From: Gammaproteobacteria bacterium
Lineage (GTDB): Bacteria; Pseudomonadota; Gammaproteobacteria; Pseudomonadales; Pseudohongiellaceae
NCBI GenBank assembly: GCA_021773355.1
Contig: JAJFKE010000031.1
Span: 62,001 to 126,000 of the forward strand
Direction of reading: 5' to 3'
DNA: 64,000 nt
The translations under genes and the position numbers were made by a program. Below, piece after piece: positions 1 through 6,177 of the stretch. A model generated the notes under the pieces. That model saw only the letters and a list, made by a program, of their open reading frames with translations, did not search any database and was not told the origin of the DNA. Each line of letters starts with the position of its first letter. Within the stretch, counting starts at the first letter, position 1.

Positions 1-1
1 C

Positions 2-103
2 GAGAACATTACCGATTTGGATCTTGCTGCCACGAAGCTGGTTGCACTGGCAAACAGGTACGGCGGCAAAGACAATATTTCTGTCATCCTCTTGCAGACT
101 TAG
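2..103 (+). CDS. PP2C-family protein phosphatase, C-terminal end (partial)
   Basis: Only the last 33 codons lie in the window; the gene starts upstream. The visible end contains GGKDNISVILLQT, the C-terminal signature of PP2C/Stp1-type metal-dependent Ser/Thr phosphatases (G-G-x-D-N-I/V-T/S-V), whose Asp helps bind the metal ions. It stops 41 bases before an FHA-domain gene on the same strand. PP2C phosphatases and phosphothreonine-binding FHA proteins commonly pair in bacterial Ser/Thr phosphorylation systems, so the two probably work together. The catalytic N-terminal part cannot be seen. Confidence 0.8.
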   Translation, partial: ENITDLDLAATKLVALANRYGGKDNISVILLQT

Positions 104-144
104 CTGGGGAATTTACTCCAGAAGCACTAAGGACAACGATTATC

Positions 145-834
145 ATGCCAGGCAAATTGGAATTCAGTTTTAACTCTAATCGATTGGGCGAGTTCGTTCT
201 CGATAAGGAAGTTATGACTATCGGCCGTAAAGAGGATAATGATATCCGCATCGAAAACTTAGCTGTGAGCGGGCACCATGCCAAACTACTTACCATTTTT
301 GATGATTCTTTCCTGGAAGATCTGGACAGCACCAATGGCACTTATGTCAACGGCCAAGCAATCAGCAAACACCCTTTAAAGAATGGCGACGTAATCGTCA
401 TTGGCAAGCATGAATTGAGATTTATTAATGAAGCCCGTTCCGACACGGATGACGATAAAACAATATTAATCCGTCGCCAGCCGGAGCTAGCTACTTACCC
501 TGGCAGCAGTTCTCAACACCAGCCTATAGATATGCCCGGTTCGTCGGCCCCGGTAAACCTGGAAGCGGCGAAGCTGCAGATTCTTAATGGCAAGGGTGCA
601 GGCAAAGAACTTTTGCTACAAAAGCCTTCCGTGAAGCTTGGTAGAGCAGGCGCCGAAGTAGTGCAAATAAATAAGCGGCCCGATGGGCACTTCATCGTCA
701 GCCTGGAGCAGGAAGGTAACAACAACCTGTTACTGATAAATGGCGAAGCCGTTGGCGCTCGTGCGGTAAAGCTGAACAATCATGACGTGATTGAAATTAA
801 CAAGCTGAAGATAGAATATTATCTGGCAGTTTGA
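145..834 (+). CDS. FHA domain-containing protein
   Basis: 229 aa, no signal peptide or membrane segment. An FHA domain spans roughly residues 10-95 with the expected blocks: GRK at 27-29, SGHH at 42-45 and DSTNGTYVNG at 61-70, which carry the phosphothreonine-contacting Arg, Ser/His and Asn residues. After an Asp-rich linker (about 98-105) and a Ser/Pro-rich stretch, residues 145-227 look like a second, degenerate FHA fold (GRAG near 167, LLLINGEAV near 196) without the full ligand-binding set. The ATG has AAGGA 11 bases upstream. It follows a PP2C phosphatase end, so a role in reading Ser/Thr phosphorylation is likely; the partner kinase is not in view. Confidence 0.88.
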   Translation: MPGKLEFSFNSNRLGEFVLDKEVMTIGRKEDNDIRIENLAVSGHHAKLLTIFDDSFLEDLDSTNGTYVNGQAISKHPLKNGDVIVIGKHELRFINEARSDTDDDKTILIRRQPELATYPGSSSQHQPIDMPGSSAPVNLEAAKLQILNGKGAGKELLLQKPSVKLGRAGAEVVQINKRPDGHFIVSLEQEGNNNLLLINGEAVGARAVKLNNHDVIEINKLKIEYYLAV

Positions 835-901
835 GATATTACCTATAGGCGTATTAGTTCGCAAAATCAGTGTCAGACGATAAAACCGTATTACCACCAC
901 A

Positions 902-1045
902 CCCCAGCATCAAAATTGGCCGAGCAGAGGGCTGAAAATCCTTCGCTGTGGTTCGATTGACTCGCCCACTCATGGGCTCGGGCTAAAGCCCAGCCTGCGG
1001 CTGTCCTAATTCGCTTTCAGCGAATTGGTCCGTCCCTGGGCACCA
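902..1045 (+). pseudogene. tRNA-Phe-like sequence split in the T arm by a hairpin-rich insertion
   Basis: Bases 922-958 follow a gammaproteobacterial tRNA-Phe from the D-arm end through the GAA anticodon loop (CTGAAAA, 932-938) to the T loop (TTCGATT, 952-958). The tRNA then resumes at 1030 with CC, the acceptor strand and CACCA, ending at 1045. Bases 959-1029 are inserted between the T-loop halves. The 5' acceptor and D arms (902-921) are degenerate: the first acceptor pair and the D stem do not form cleanly. It therefore looks like a dead or tRNA-derived element, not a working tRNA. The anticodon and CCA end support the assignment; the unusual part is the clean split at the T loop. Confidence 0.6.
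959..1029. repeat. REP-like palindromic insertion inside the tRNA-like sequence
   Basis: About 70 bp made almost entirely of small hairpins: GGGCT/AGCCC with a 2-base loop (980-991), AGCC/GGCT with a 3-base loop (992-1002), and a near-perfect stem AATTCGCT/AGCGAATT with loop TTC (1008-1026) that extends outward by further pairs. This compact string of short hairpins resembles REP or palindromic repeat elements. There is no open reading frame. I cannot tell from one copy whether it repeats elsewhere in the genome. Confidence 0.5.
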
Positions 1046-1067
1046 TTTCTTTAATACCAACCAGACT

Positions 1068-1074
1068 GTTAGGC
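1068..1074 (+). other. Isolated attC/attI-type core site GTTAGGC
   Basis: GTTAGGC matches the integron core consensus GTTRRRY exactly and sits 23 bases after the tRNA-like CCA end, at the left edge of the cassette array. It could be the surviving right core of a lost attC or of an attI. No complementary left core is visible just upstream. A 7-base match alone is weak; its position is what makes it credible. Confidence 0.35.
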
Positions 1075-1245
1075 TCTGCGGGTCTTATTACTTATGTTAA
1101 TACGTTATTAGTGTTTCATATTTCCCTATATTTTCACGATCCTGATAAGAATAAACTTGAAATCTATATAGATGGCCTAGAAGATTGGTGAAGCGATCCA
1201 TCGTTGATTACGAAAGAGGCTATTGAATTAGTCTTTCCACAGGAC
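1075..1245 (+). pseudogene. Remnant of a cassette gene
   Basis: The reading frame that ends in the TAA inside the first attC left core (stop at 1248-1250) runs back through ...SDPSLITKEAIELVFPQDA, is broken by a TGA, and continues upstream as HDPDKNKLEIYIDGLEDW. A stop codon within the attC left core is typical of cassette genes, so this looks like the 3' part of a decayed cassette ORF that has lost its start. No family is recognised. Confidence 0.4.
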
Positions 1246-1305
1246 GCATAACAAATCAATTAAGGACAGGGTTAACGCCCTGTCCATTATTAATGGGCGT
1301 TGTGC
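1246..1305 (+). other. attC site 1
   Basis: 60 bp. Left core GCATAAC (1246-1252) and right core GTTGTGC (1299-1305) enclose a perfect 8-bp inverted repeat GGACAGGG/CCCTGTCC. The left part (AACAAATCAATTA) is shared with the site at 4654. Size and layout are those of a classic 59-base element. Confidence 0.8.
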
Positions 1306-1334
1306 CCATAGAAAACCAAGAAGGAGAGGAGAGG

Positions 1335-1724
1335 ATGACTGAGGAGCACCCGAACGTAGCTCTATTAAAGCGAATTGACCCTGGAAACCTAGCCGGAACT
1401 GCTGACGTATTTACGGAAGACTTCGTTTGGCATTTCTTCAATCCACTCCTGCCGGATATCCAGGGCGACTATGTCGGTCGGAGCGGACTTCAAGCCTTCT
1501 TCGAGAAAATGGCAAAGCAGACCGATGGCACCTTTAAGGTCAACCCGGTCTCTGTCACCGCGGTCGGAGATGAGCTGCTGGTGACGCAGAGCAAAAACAC
1601 GATGATCATGGAAGACCAGCAGATAGAAATTGATGCGGTTGTCGTGTGGCGTATCGTTGACGGCCGTATTGCAGAGGCGTGGGACATCCCGGCCGTTCAT
1701 AGCGCACATACTTCTCCAGCGTAA
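1335..1724 (+). CDS. Nuclear transport factor 2 (SnoaL-like) family protein, cassette gene
   Basis: 129 aa, cytoplasmic. The pattern of an N-terminal helix, FTEDFVWHFFNP, GRSGLQAFFEKM, then strands ending VVVWRIVDGRIAEAWDIP is that of the SnoaL/NTF2 cone fold, which holds small-molecule isomerases, hydrolases and many uncharacterised stress proteins; the substrate cannot be predicted. The start at 1335 has AAGGAG at 1321-1326; an upstream ATG at 1293 lies inside the attC and is less likely. It is the first intact cassette after attC site 1 and is followed by attC site 2 within 13 bases of the stop. Confidence 0.8.
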   Translation: MTEEHPNVALLKRIDPGNLAGTADVFTEDFVWHFFNPLLPDIQGDYVGRSGLQAFFEKMAKQTDGTFKVNPVSVTAVGDELLVTQSKNTMIMEDQQIEIDAVVVWRIVDGRIAEAWDIPAVHSAHTSPA

Positions 1725-1736
1725 GAGTCACGTAGG

Positions 1737-1826
1737 GTATAACAATGCAATGCATCGGAGCCGCGAAGCCGGATGTATTCAAGTGGACAACCACTCGTCG
1801 CGGCCCGGTGATTGCTGATGTGATGT
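1737..1826 (+). other. attC site 2 (mutated right core)
   Basis: 90 bp. Left core GTATAAC (1737-1743); long imperfect stem pairing the GCAATGCATCGGAGCCGCGA segment with TCGCGGCCCGGTGATTGC; right core GTGATGT (1820-1826) where GTTATGT would be expected. The T-to-G change in the invariant GTT should impair recombination. Confidence 0.72.
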
Positions 1827-1858
1827 GTTTCTTAGTCGAAAAGAATGGAGGTTCGTAA

Positions 1859-2359
1859 TTGGAATTATCGCAAATCAACGAATGGCTTTCCCTAGTGGCT
1901 AATATTGGTGTTTTATTGGGCATTGCCTTTCTTATTGTAGAAATAAAGCAGAACACCGAGGCGCATCGATCGGATTCGAGAAAAGCTCTTATGGCCAACG
2001 ACCAGGCATCTCTATTAGTAGCACTAGACCACACAGACATTTTCACCAAAATGGGCCAAATCGAGAAATTAACGCAAGAGGATCAATATCGACTCAGTTT
2101 TGTTTATGCAATTGACCTACGAAATAGAGAATTTGAATATTTCCAATACAAGAGCGGATCATTGGATGAAGACTCTTGGAAATCCTATAGGAATCTAATT
2201 TTGGCTAATCATGCCAATGAGCGTGGTCGAGTTTGGTGGAATAAGGTTGGTCGTGGGTTAATTAATCCCAATTTCGCCAAAATGGTAGACGAAATGCTGT
2301 CGAATACTCCAAACGACGAAATGTATGATTTACTAGGGAGTTGGGATGAAGGGCTATAA
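1859..2359 (+). CDS. Hypothetical cassette protein with N-terminal membrane anchor
   Basis: 166 aa, family not recognised with certainty. Starts at TTG with GGAGG 7 bases upstream. Residues about 10-28 form one hydrophobic segment, followed by a charged, mostly helical domain rich in Asn, Trp and acidic residues. Similar short single-anchor proteins are frequent among integron cassettes and marine gammaproteobacterial hypothetical genes; no catalytic motif is visible. Its TAA stop overlaps the left core of the following attC, typical cassette economy. Confidence 0.7.
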   Translation: MELSQINEWLSLVANIGVLLGIAFLIVEIKQNTEAHRSDSRKALMANDQASLLVALDHTDIFTKMGQIEKLTQEDQYRLSFVYAIDLRNREFEYFQYKSGSLDEDSWKSYRNLILANHANERGRVWWNKVGRGLINPNFAKMVDEMLSNTPNDEMYDLLGSWDEGL

Positions 2360-2403
2360 ATCAATCAATGACAGTGCCACACCCATCACTGCGGGCGTTA
2401 TGT
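2353..2403 (+). other. attC site 3
   Basis: About 51 bp. Right core GTTATGT (2397-2403) preceded by GCGGGC, and a short stem ACAGTG/CACTG. The left core is degenerate (GCTATAA, 2353-2359) and overlaps the stop codon of the preceding gene. Confidence 0.65.
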
Positions 2404-2418
2404 GTCGAGGAAAATTAA

Positions 2419-2823
2419 GTGACTATCAACGGTGAGTGTTTCTGCGGTGGAGTTAGCTATTCGATAAGCGGACCATTACGTGACGCACGCTCCTGTCATT
2501 GTTCACGATGCCGTAAAGCATTTAGTTCTCAAGCCTCTGCATATGCATTAGTGAATCCTGAGGCCTTCGAATGGACAAGTGGTGAAGAATTGTTAACTTT
2601 ATACCAAAGCCAGCCAGGATTCGGTTTCCAATTTTGCAGCATTTGTGGATCTACTCTATGTGGGACATACGATGATGCAGTCCATGGAGTTACTCTTGGT
2701 TGCATCAACGGCGATCCAGAAGTTGAAATTGGGCGCCATATTTTCGTTGGCTCCAAAGCGAAATGGGAAGTAATGCCAGACGGAGTTCTCCAGTATGAGG
2801 GAGCCGTGCCAAGCGACACATAA
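2419..2823 (+). CDS. GFA (glutathione-dependent formaldehyde-activating-like) family zinc protein
   Basis: 134 aa with the Cys pattern of the GFA/CENP-V family: C7-x-C9, C26-x-C28-x2-C31 and a second CxxC at 73-76 with C81, which bind two zinc ions. The family includes the original glutathione-formaldehyde protein Gfa, but most members have no proven substrate, so formaldehyde or glutathione involvement is only a family-level guess. Starts at GTG with GAGG upstream. It is the third cassette gene; its TAA lies in the attC left core. Confidence 0.85.
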   Translation: MTINGECFCGGVSYSISGPLRDARSCHCSRCRKAFSSQASAYALVNPEAFEWTSGEELLTLYQSQPGFGFQFCSICGSTLCGTYDDAVHGVTLGCINGDPEVEIGRHIFVGSKAKWEVMPDGVLQYEGAVPSDT

Positions 2824-2883
2824 CAATACGCTCTGAGCTCAAAGAGGGCACGCCAGGCGTACCCACTATTACGAGCGTTAGGA
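2818..2883 (+). other. attC site 4
   Basis: 66 bp. Left core ACATAAC (2818-2824), inner inverted repeat GGGCACGCC/GGCGTACCC, right core GTTAGGA (2877-2883). The left core contains the stop codon of the GFA gene. Confidence 0.75.
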
Positions 2884-2964
2884 TTTTGAAGATGTTACGG
2901 CGTTTATTGTCAAATAGTATTTCCTACGAATAGAGAAATTTAAATTCTAAAGAAGGCAACAAGA

Positions 2965-3344
2965 ATGGATGTAAAAGTCAAGATTTCAACATTATGGATA
3001 GTGGTAATGTTCAACATGATAGCTGCGGATATTCTCGGATTCATGTTGCCCGAATTTTAGAGATATTAGAGACTGGATACGCAGATGGGATTCAGATCAT
3101 TCAAGAATTATTGTTGATATTCGCGATATTTCTATAAATCCCAATTGCGATGATATTTCTGTCGCGAGTGTTGAAACGCAGTTTAAATCGCCTGATAAAT
3201 TTCATAGCTTGTGCGATTACCATCGTCTTTGTGATTGCAGGTGGTTCAACAGACCTGAATTACTTATTTTTTGCTACTGTTGAAGTAGCGTGCATGCTAT
3301 TGATATCCTCATATGCATTTAGGTGGCGTAAAGACGAAGAATAG
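2965..3344 (+). pseudogene. DUF6326-family membrane protein, disrupted
   Basis: The ATG at 2965 (GAAGG upstream) opens MDVKVKISTLWIVVMFNMIAADILGFMLPEF, then meets TAG. The family sequence continues in the +2 frame (LEILETGYADGIQIIQELLLIFAIFL), meets a TAA at 3135-3137 where a Glu codon would fit, and then runs on as IPIAMIFLSRVL to a TAG at 3344. One T missing from the TTTT run at 3055-3058 explains the frameshift; the TAA is a separate nonsense change. The intact family protein is a four-helix membrane protein of about 130 aa with unknown function. With two independent lesions it is a real pseudogene, not a sequencing slip. Assignment to DUF6326 is from memory of the family. Confidence 0.75.
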
Positions 3345-3384
3345 AAATACATTTAGGTTGAAACTTGATGGTCAAAAAGTATGA

Positions 3385-3480
3385 ACCTAACAATGGGTTT
3401 AACCGGACAGCAAATCCCGCTCCGTTTCGCGCATGGGCTTTGTCCATATTAAGCTACATCCCAATCCCAGATTGCTGCCA
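3385..3480 (+). other. attC site 5, degenerate
   Basis: Left core ACCTAAC (3385-3391) fits RYYYAAC exactly, followed by GGACAGCAAATCCCGC and the partly complementary GGGCTTTGTCC (stem of an attC). A right core GTTAGGT, expected near 3470-3490, is not present. The right arm has decayed or was deleted. Confidence 0.5.
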
Positions 3481-3513
3481 GTTAACGTGGCACTACGAAG
3501 CAAAGGATATACA

Positions 3514-4064
3514 GTGAAGAAATTTGTTCTTTGGGATCTAGCTAAGAACCATGGTATTTCGGCGGACGTTGTTACATCCCAAAAAAAAGAAGAGACAGCT
3601 GGTATCAAGCTTCTCTGCAATCTGAAAAAATTGAGATAGCAGACGTTGAGGAAGTACTAGCAGAGCTGAGTAAGAGCTACAGCATGGCCATTGTGACGTC
3701 GGCGAGGCGAGCTGATTTTGAGTTCATTCACCAAAGCCGAAATATCGTAAAATTTATGGACTTCATCTTAACTATTGAAGACTATAAGAATTGTAAGCCA
3801 GCTCCCGATCCCTATTTGTTAGCACTTGAGCGATTTAACGCTGATCCTGGCGAGGCGTTTGTAATTGAAGACTCTCAGAGGGGGCTGGGCTCCGCTATTG
3901 CGGCTGGTATAGACTGCGTAATTATAGAAAACGAATTTACTAAATCGCAGGATTTTCAAGGGGCAGTGGCAGTGCTTAGGTCGCTTACTGAGCTTCCCTC
4001 GCAAATTGCCTCATATCAAACAAATCAAGAGCGACAAGCCACTGCGTGGCGTGCGCCTTATTAA
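3514..4064 (+). pseudogene. HAD-superfamily hydrolase (phosphoglucomutase-like), internally deleted and frameshifted
   Basis: GTG at 3514 opens KKFVLWD, the first strand of a HAD phosphatase, but continues directly with LAKNHGIS. In intact relatives WD-HDGVLVD and a cap helix come first and a second SAWDLA lies some 45 residues later, so the DxD nucleophile loop and part of the cap are missing. A frameshift in the A8 run at 3581-3588 follows; in the other frame the protein resumes (ADVEEVLAELSKSYSMAIVTSARRADF... through motif IV EDSQRGLGSAIAAGIDC). The last 20 codons read into the next attC. Without the catalytic Asp it cannot be active. It is a cassette gene between attC sites 5 and 6. Confidence 0.75.
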
Positions 4065-4075
4065 GAGCATTATGC
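4011..4075 (+). other. attC site 6 (both cores mutated)
   Basis: About 65 bp. Left core TCATATC (4011-4017) in place of a CATAAC type; stem AAGCCAC/GTGGCGT around the loop TGC; then TTATTAAGAGC and right core ATTATGC (4069-4075), one change from GTTATGC. Position immediately before the next cassette gene supports it. Confidence 0.55.
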
Positions 4076-4093
4076 GCCTATTGGAGATCTACG

Positions 4094-4645
4094 ATGCCTG
4101 AAAACCTTCTAGACATTTATCAATTGGAAATAAGGTTAAATCATATAGAACCAACTATTTGGCGAAGACTAATCGTGCTAAGCACGATAGACCTTTCGGA
4201 ATTTCATTTAGTTCTGCAGGATACGATGGGCTGGACGGACTCTCATCTACATCAGTTTATTTCGAACGGATCTAGATACGGCACACCTGACCCTGACTTT
4301 GATGATGATATAACCGATGAATTCAATGTCAGACTTCGCTCGGTTCTCAAGAAACCGGGTGACAGCATACTTTATGAGTATGACTTTGGAGACGGCTGGG
4401 AGCATATCGTAACTCTTGAACAGATACTGCCATATTCAAAGGATGCAAATTTGCCAAAATGTCTGGCCGGAGAAAGAAGTTGCCCCCCTGAAGATGTTGG
4501 TGGTCCTTGGGGCTATAAGGAATTTCTGGAGGCTTTTAACGATCAAAATCACCCGGAGCATGACGATATGGTCGAGTGGGCAGGTGAAGACTTTCAACCA
4601 GAAATTTGTGACCTGAAGGAAATTAACGAACTATATGAAGCCTGA
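4094..4645 (+). CDS. Plasmid pRiA4b ORF-3-like family protein, cassette gene
   Basis: 183 aa, soluble. The sequence LEIRLNHIEPTIWRRL, the central HLHQF and YEYDFGDGWEH are hallmark blocks of the pRiA4b ORF-3 family, named after an Agrobacterium rhizogenes plasmid gene and often found on mobile DNA and in cassettes. Biochemical function is unknown. The C-terminal half is acidic. I chose ATG 4094 because it has TTGGAG 7 bases upstream and matches the family N-terminus; an upstream TTG-type extension would run through the attC. The stop is 9 bases before attC site 7. Confidence 0.88.
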   Translation: MPENLLDIYQLEIRLNHIEPTIWRRLIVLSTIDLSEFHLVLQDTMGWTDSHLHQFISNGSRYGTPDPDFDDDITDEFNVRLRSVLKKPGDSILYEYDFGDGWEHIVTLEQILPYSKDANLPKCLAGERSCPPEDVGGPWGYKEFLEAFNDQNHPEHDDMVEWAGEDFQPEICDLKEINELYEA

Positions 4646-4653
4646 ATTACGGC

Positions 4654-4713
4654 GCATAACAAAATCAATTAGGGACCGGGATGCTGCCCTGCCCATTATT
4701 ACGGGTATTATGT
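4654..4713 (+). other. attC site 7 (mutated right core)
   Basis: 60 bp. Left core GCATAAC (4654-4660) followed by the AAAATCAATTA box shared with site 1, inner GGG/CCC-rich stem, right core ATTATGT (4707-4713) with G-to-A in the invariant GTT. Near copy of site 1 in size and left arm. Confidence 0.75.
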
Positions 4714-4743
4714 GTCTTTGTACCATACCGCTATTAAGGTAGA

Positions 4744-4965
4744 ATGCCCTCCATGGACAATCAATATACAGCAGTAATAAAAGAAGATGGGGATTCGTGG
4801 ATCGGCTGGATTGAAGAGGTACCTGGGGTGAACTGCCAGGAATCTACCAGAGAGTCGCTCGTAGAATCTCTATCTATAACCCTAAAAGAAGCACTAGAGT
4901 TAAATCGTGACGAAGCAATAAGCGCCGCTGGCGATGGGTTCGAAGAGCTCAAAATAGCTCTGTGA
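4744..4965 (+). CDS. hicB: HicB-family antitoxin
   Basis: 73 aa. YTAVIKEDGDSWIGWIEEVPGVNCQESTRESLVESLSITL is the degraded-RNase-H-like HicB fold that binds and blocks HicA. No C-terminal DNA-binding domain follows, so this is the short form of HicB, and autoregulation may be weak or need a partner. Starts at ATG 4744 with AAGG just upstream; a second ATG at 4753 is possible. It precedes the toxin, the reverse of the classic hicA-hicB order, and overlaps it by 4 bases (GTGA), giving translational coupling. Lies in the final cassette of the array. Confidence 0.9.
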   Translation: MPSMDNQYTAVIKEDGDSWIGWIEEVPGVNCQESTRESLVESLSITLKEALELNRDEAISAAGDGFEELKIAL

Positions 4966-5147
4966 AAAGGCGCGACCTGGTTCGGCATCTCGAATCTCAA
5001 GGTTGCGAACTCTTAAGGGAAGGTGGCAGGCATTCCTGGTTCCATAATCCTTCCCAAAACAAGCGCTCTGCAGTTCCTCGTCATCGTGAAATTAATGATC
5101 ATTTGGCTCGCAAGATTTGCAACGATCTTGGGGTGCCAATAGCTTGA
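4962..5147 (+). CDS. hicA: HicA-family toxin (mRNA interferase)
   Basis: 61 aa, the usual HicA length. A dsRBD-like fold with R-x-L-x-x-x-G-C-x-x-x-R-E-G-G-R-H-S: H24 is the catalytic His of the family, followed by PRHREINDHLARKICNDLGV. HicA cleaves mRNA during translation and is neutralised by HicB. Starts at GTG overlapping the hicB stop (GTGA). Together the two genes form one cassette; toxin-antitoxin cassettes are thought to stabilise arrays against loss. Confidence 0.93.
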   Translation: MKRRDLVRHLESQGCELLREGGRHSWFHNPSQNKRSAVPRHREINDHLARKICNDLGVPIA

Positions 5148-5151
5148 CGAC

Positions 5152-5172
5152 GCATAACAAAATCAAAAAGGA
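5152..5172 (+). other. attC site 8, truncated (right edge of the array)
   Basis: Left core GCATAAC (5152-5158) plus the AAAATCAA box seen in sites 1 and 7, then the similarity stops and within about 20 bases the 3' end of the opposite-strand SapC gene begins. No right core is present. The array is thus cut off inside its last attC. Confidence 0.7.
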
Positions 5173-5182
5173 TATCTACCGC

Positions 5183-5911
5183 TTAATATTCCCCAGCCGC
5201 TTTATCTGCCTCATATTGCAACTGCGAGACCCGCCGCAGCTGTTGCAAAGAAGCCAAGTGAGCGTAAATCATAGACAACAAGCCTTTGCCGCGAAGCTCC
5301 AAGAAATCTTCATCCGATAAACCATTAAGCGCCTCCTCCTTAATAGTATAGATACCATCGATGTTGTAAGCCGGGGCATCGGGACGATGCTTAAGCTGCA
5401 GTCGATCTGTGGCAAATAACTCCTTCTCCGCCAGAAACTTGCAAATCGCCGCTGTGTTTATCGATTGCTGCGCGAGATTGACCATGGAATCAATTCTTCG
5501 CTCCATGTATTCCGTTCTCTCGCCGCTTTCGGTGAACAGAGCTTCGCCCGTTGAATCACTGAGCAGAACGCTATCTTCTTCAACAAGCACGGCGTATTGC
5601 TCACCTTCAGGATCGGCGCGTGCTATCGCAAACGGGGCATTGTTGAAACCAAGTGGGACTACCTGAGCTTTCCACTGTTCGGTCTGACAATAGAGATTTT
5701 GTCCTTCCCGCAGCCCCATAATGGCAACAGGAACATATTCATCGGTCTCATTATTCTTGACAAAAACCAGCGGGAATTCGGCTGACAGAGTGAAGAAGTC
5801 TTGGGCGACTATTGGAATCAGATGTTTATCTTTGTAGCGGCTATAGTCTCCGGCTTCGACTATTTTTAAATTGGCGTGCTTGTCACTTAGTAAGGGTACG
5901 GGGGAACTCAT
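5183..5911 (-). CDS. SapC family protein
   Basis: 242 aa, no signal peptide. LLSDKHANLKIVEAGDYSRYKDKHLIPIVAQDFFTLSAEFPLVFVKN and later GIYTIKEEALNGLSDEDFLELRGKGLLSMIYAHLASLQQ are the conserved N- and C-terminal blocks of the SapC family (named from a Campylobacter surface-layer cluster). Members in marine gammaproteobacteria often sit beside TonB receptors or tryptophan halogenases, but none is here. Biochemical role unknown. I place the start at ATG 5911 (MSSPVPLL), the family N-terminus; upstream codons in frame have no family similarity. It faces the cassette array, and its 3' end is the right-hand boundary of that array. Confidence 0.85.
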   Translation of the reverse strand: MSSPVPLLSDKHANLKIVEAGDYSRYKDKHLIPIVAQDFFTLSAEFPLVFVKNNETDEYVPVAIMGLREGQNLYCQTEQWKAQVVPLGFNNAPFAIARADPEGEQYAVLVEEDSVLLSDSTGEALFTESGERTEYMERRIDSMVNLAQQSINTAAICKFLAEKELFATDRLQLKHRPDAPAYNIDGIYTIKEEALNGLSDEDFLELRGKGLLSMIYAHLASLQQLRRVSQLQYEADKAAGEY

Positions 5912-6177
5912 ATTTATTAACCTGGTTGATGCTATGAATGCAGCTAATGTTAACCAGTATGACTGCAAAAAAGAACAGTGATGTGAAATCACTTGCAAGC
6001 AGTTTCACCCCACTTCCAAACTGAGAGGAGCTAATTAGCTTGGATTATCTCGAATTGCCAGTCTTACAAATGGATTTTTACGACACATTGTATTGCAAAC
6101 TTGGACTCCTACAGATTTAAAAAATGCCGTGAAGCCTGCTAATATAGTCCCCATCATTGAAGTGGAGAGACAATCTC

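Larger units (their letters stand above)
1068..5172 (+). mobile_element. Integron gene-cassette array without integrase (CALIN)
   Basis: Eight small units, seven with recognisable genes, lie head to tail on the plus strand. Each is followed within a few bases of its stop codon by a 50-90 bp imperfect palindrome bounded by a GCATAAC-like left core and a GTTATGT-like right core, the architecture of attC sites. Genes are unrelated, lack shared promoters and start 16-80 bases after the preceding right core. A HicBA toxin-antitoxin cassette, a common passenger of large arrays, is last. No tyrosine recombinase gene occurs in the window; the left neighbour is a tRNA-like element plus FHA gene and the right neighbour is sapC on the opposite strand. 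Several cores and two genes are mutated, so the array looks old and largely immobile. Confidence 0.82.

Noticed and set aside
902..1045. A functional tRNA-Phe gene
   Set aside because: The T arm is interrupted by about 70 bases, and the D stem and first acceptor pair do not form, so a working tRNA is not supported.
1068..5172. Integron integrase inside the array
   Set aside because: No frame shows the tyrosine-recombinase Arg, His and Tyr motifs; every frame of useful length is explained by cassette genes.
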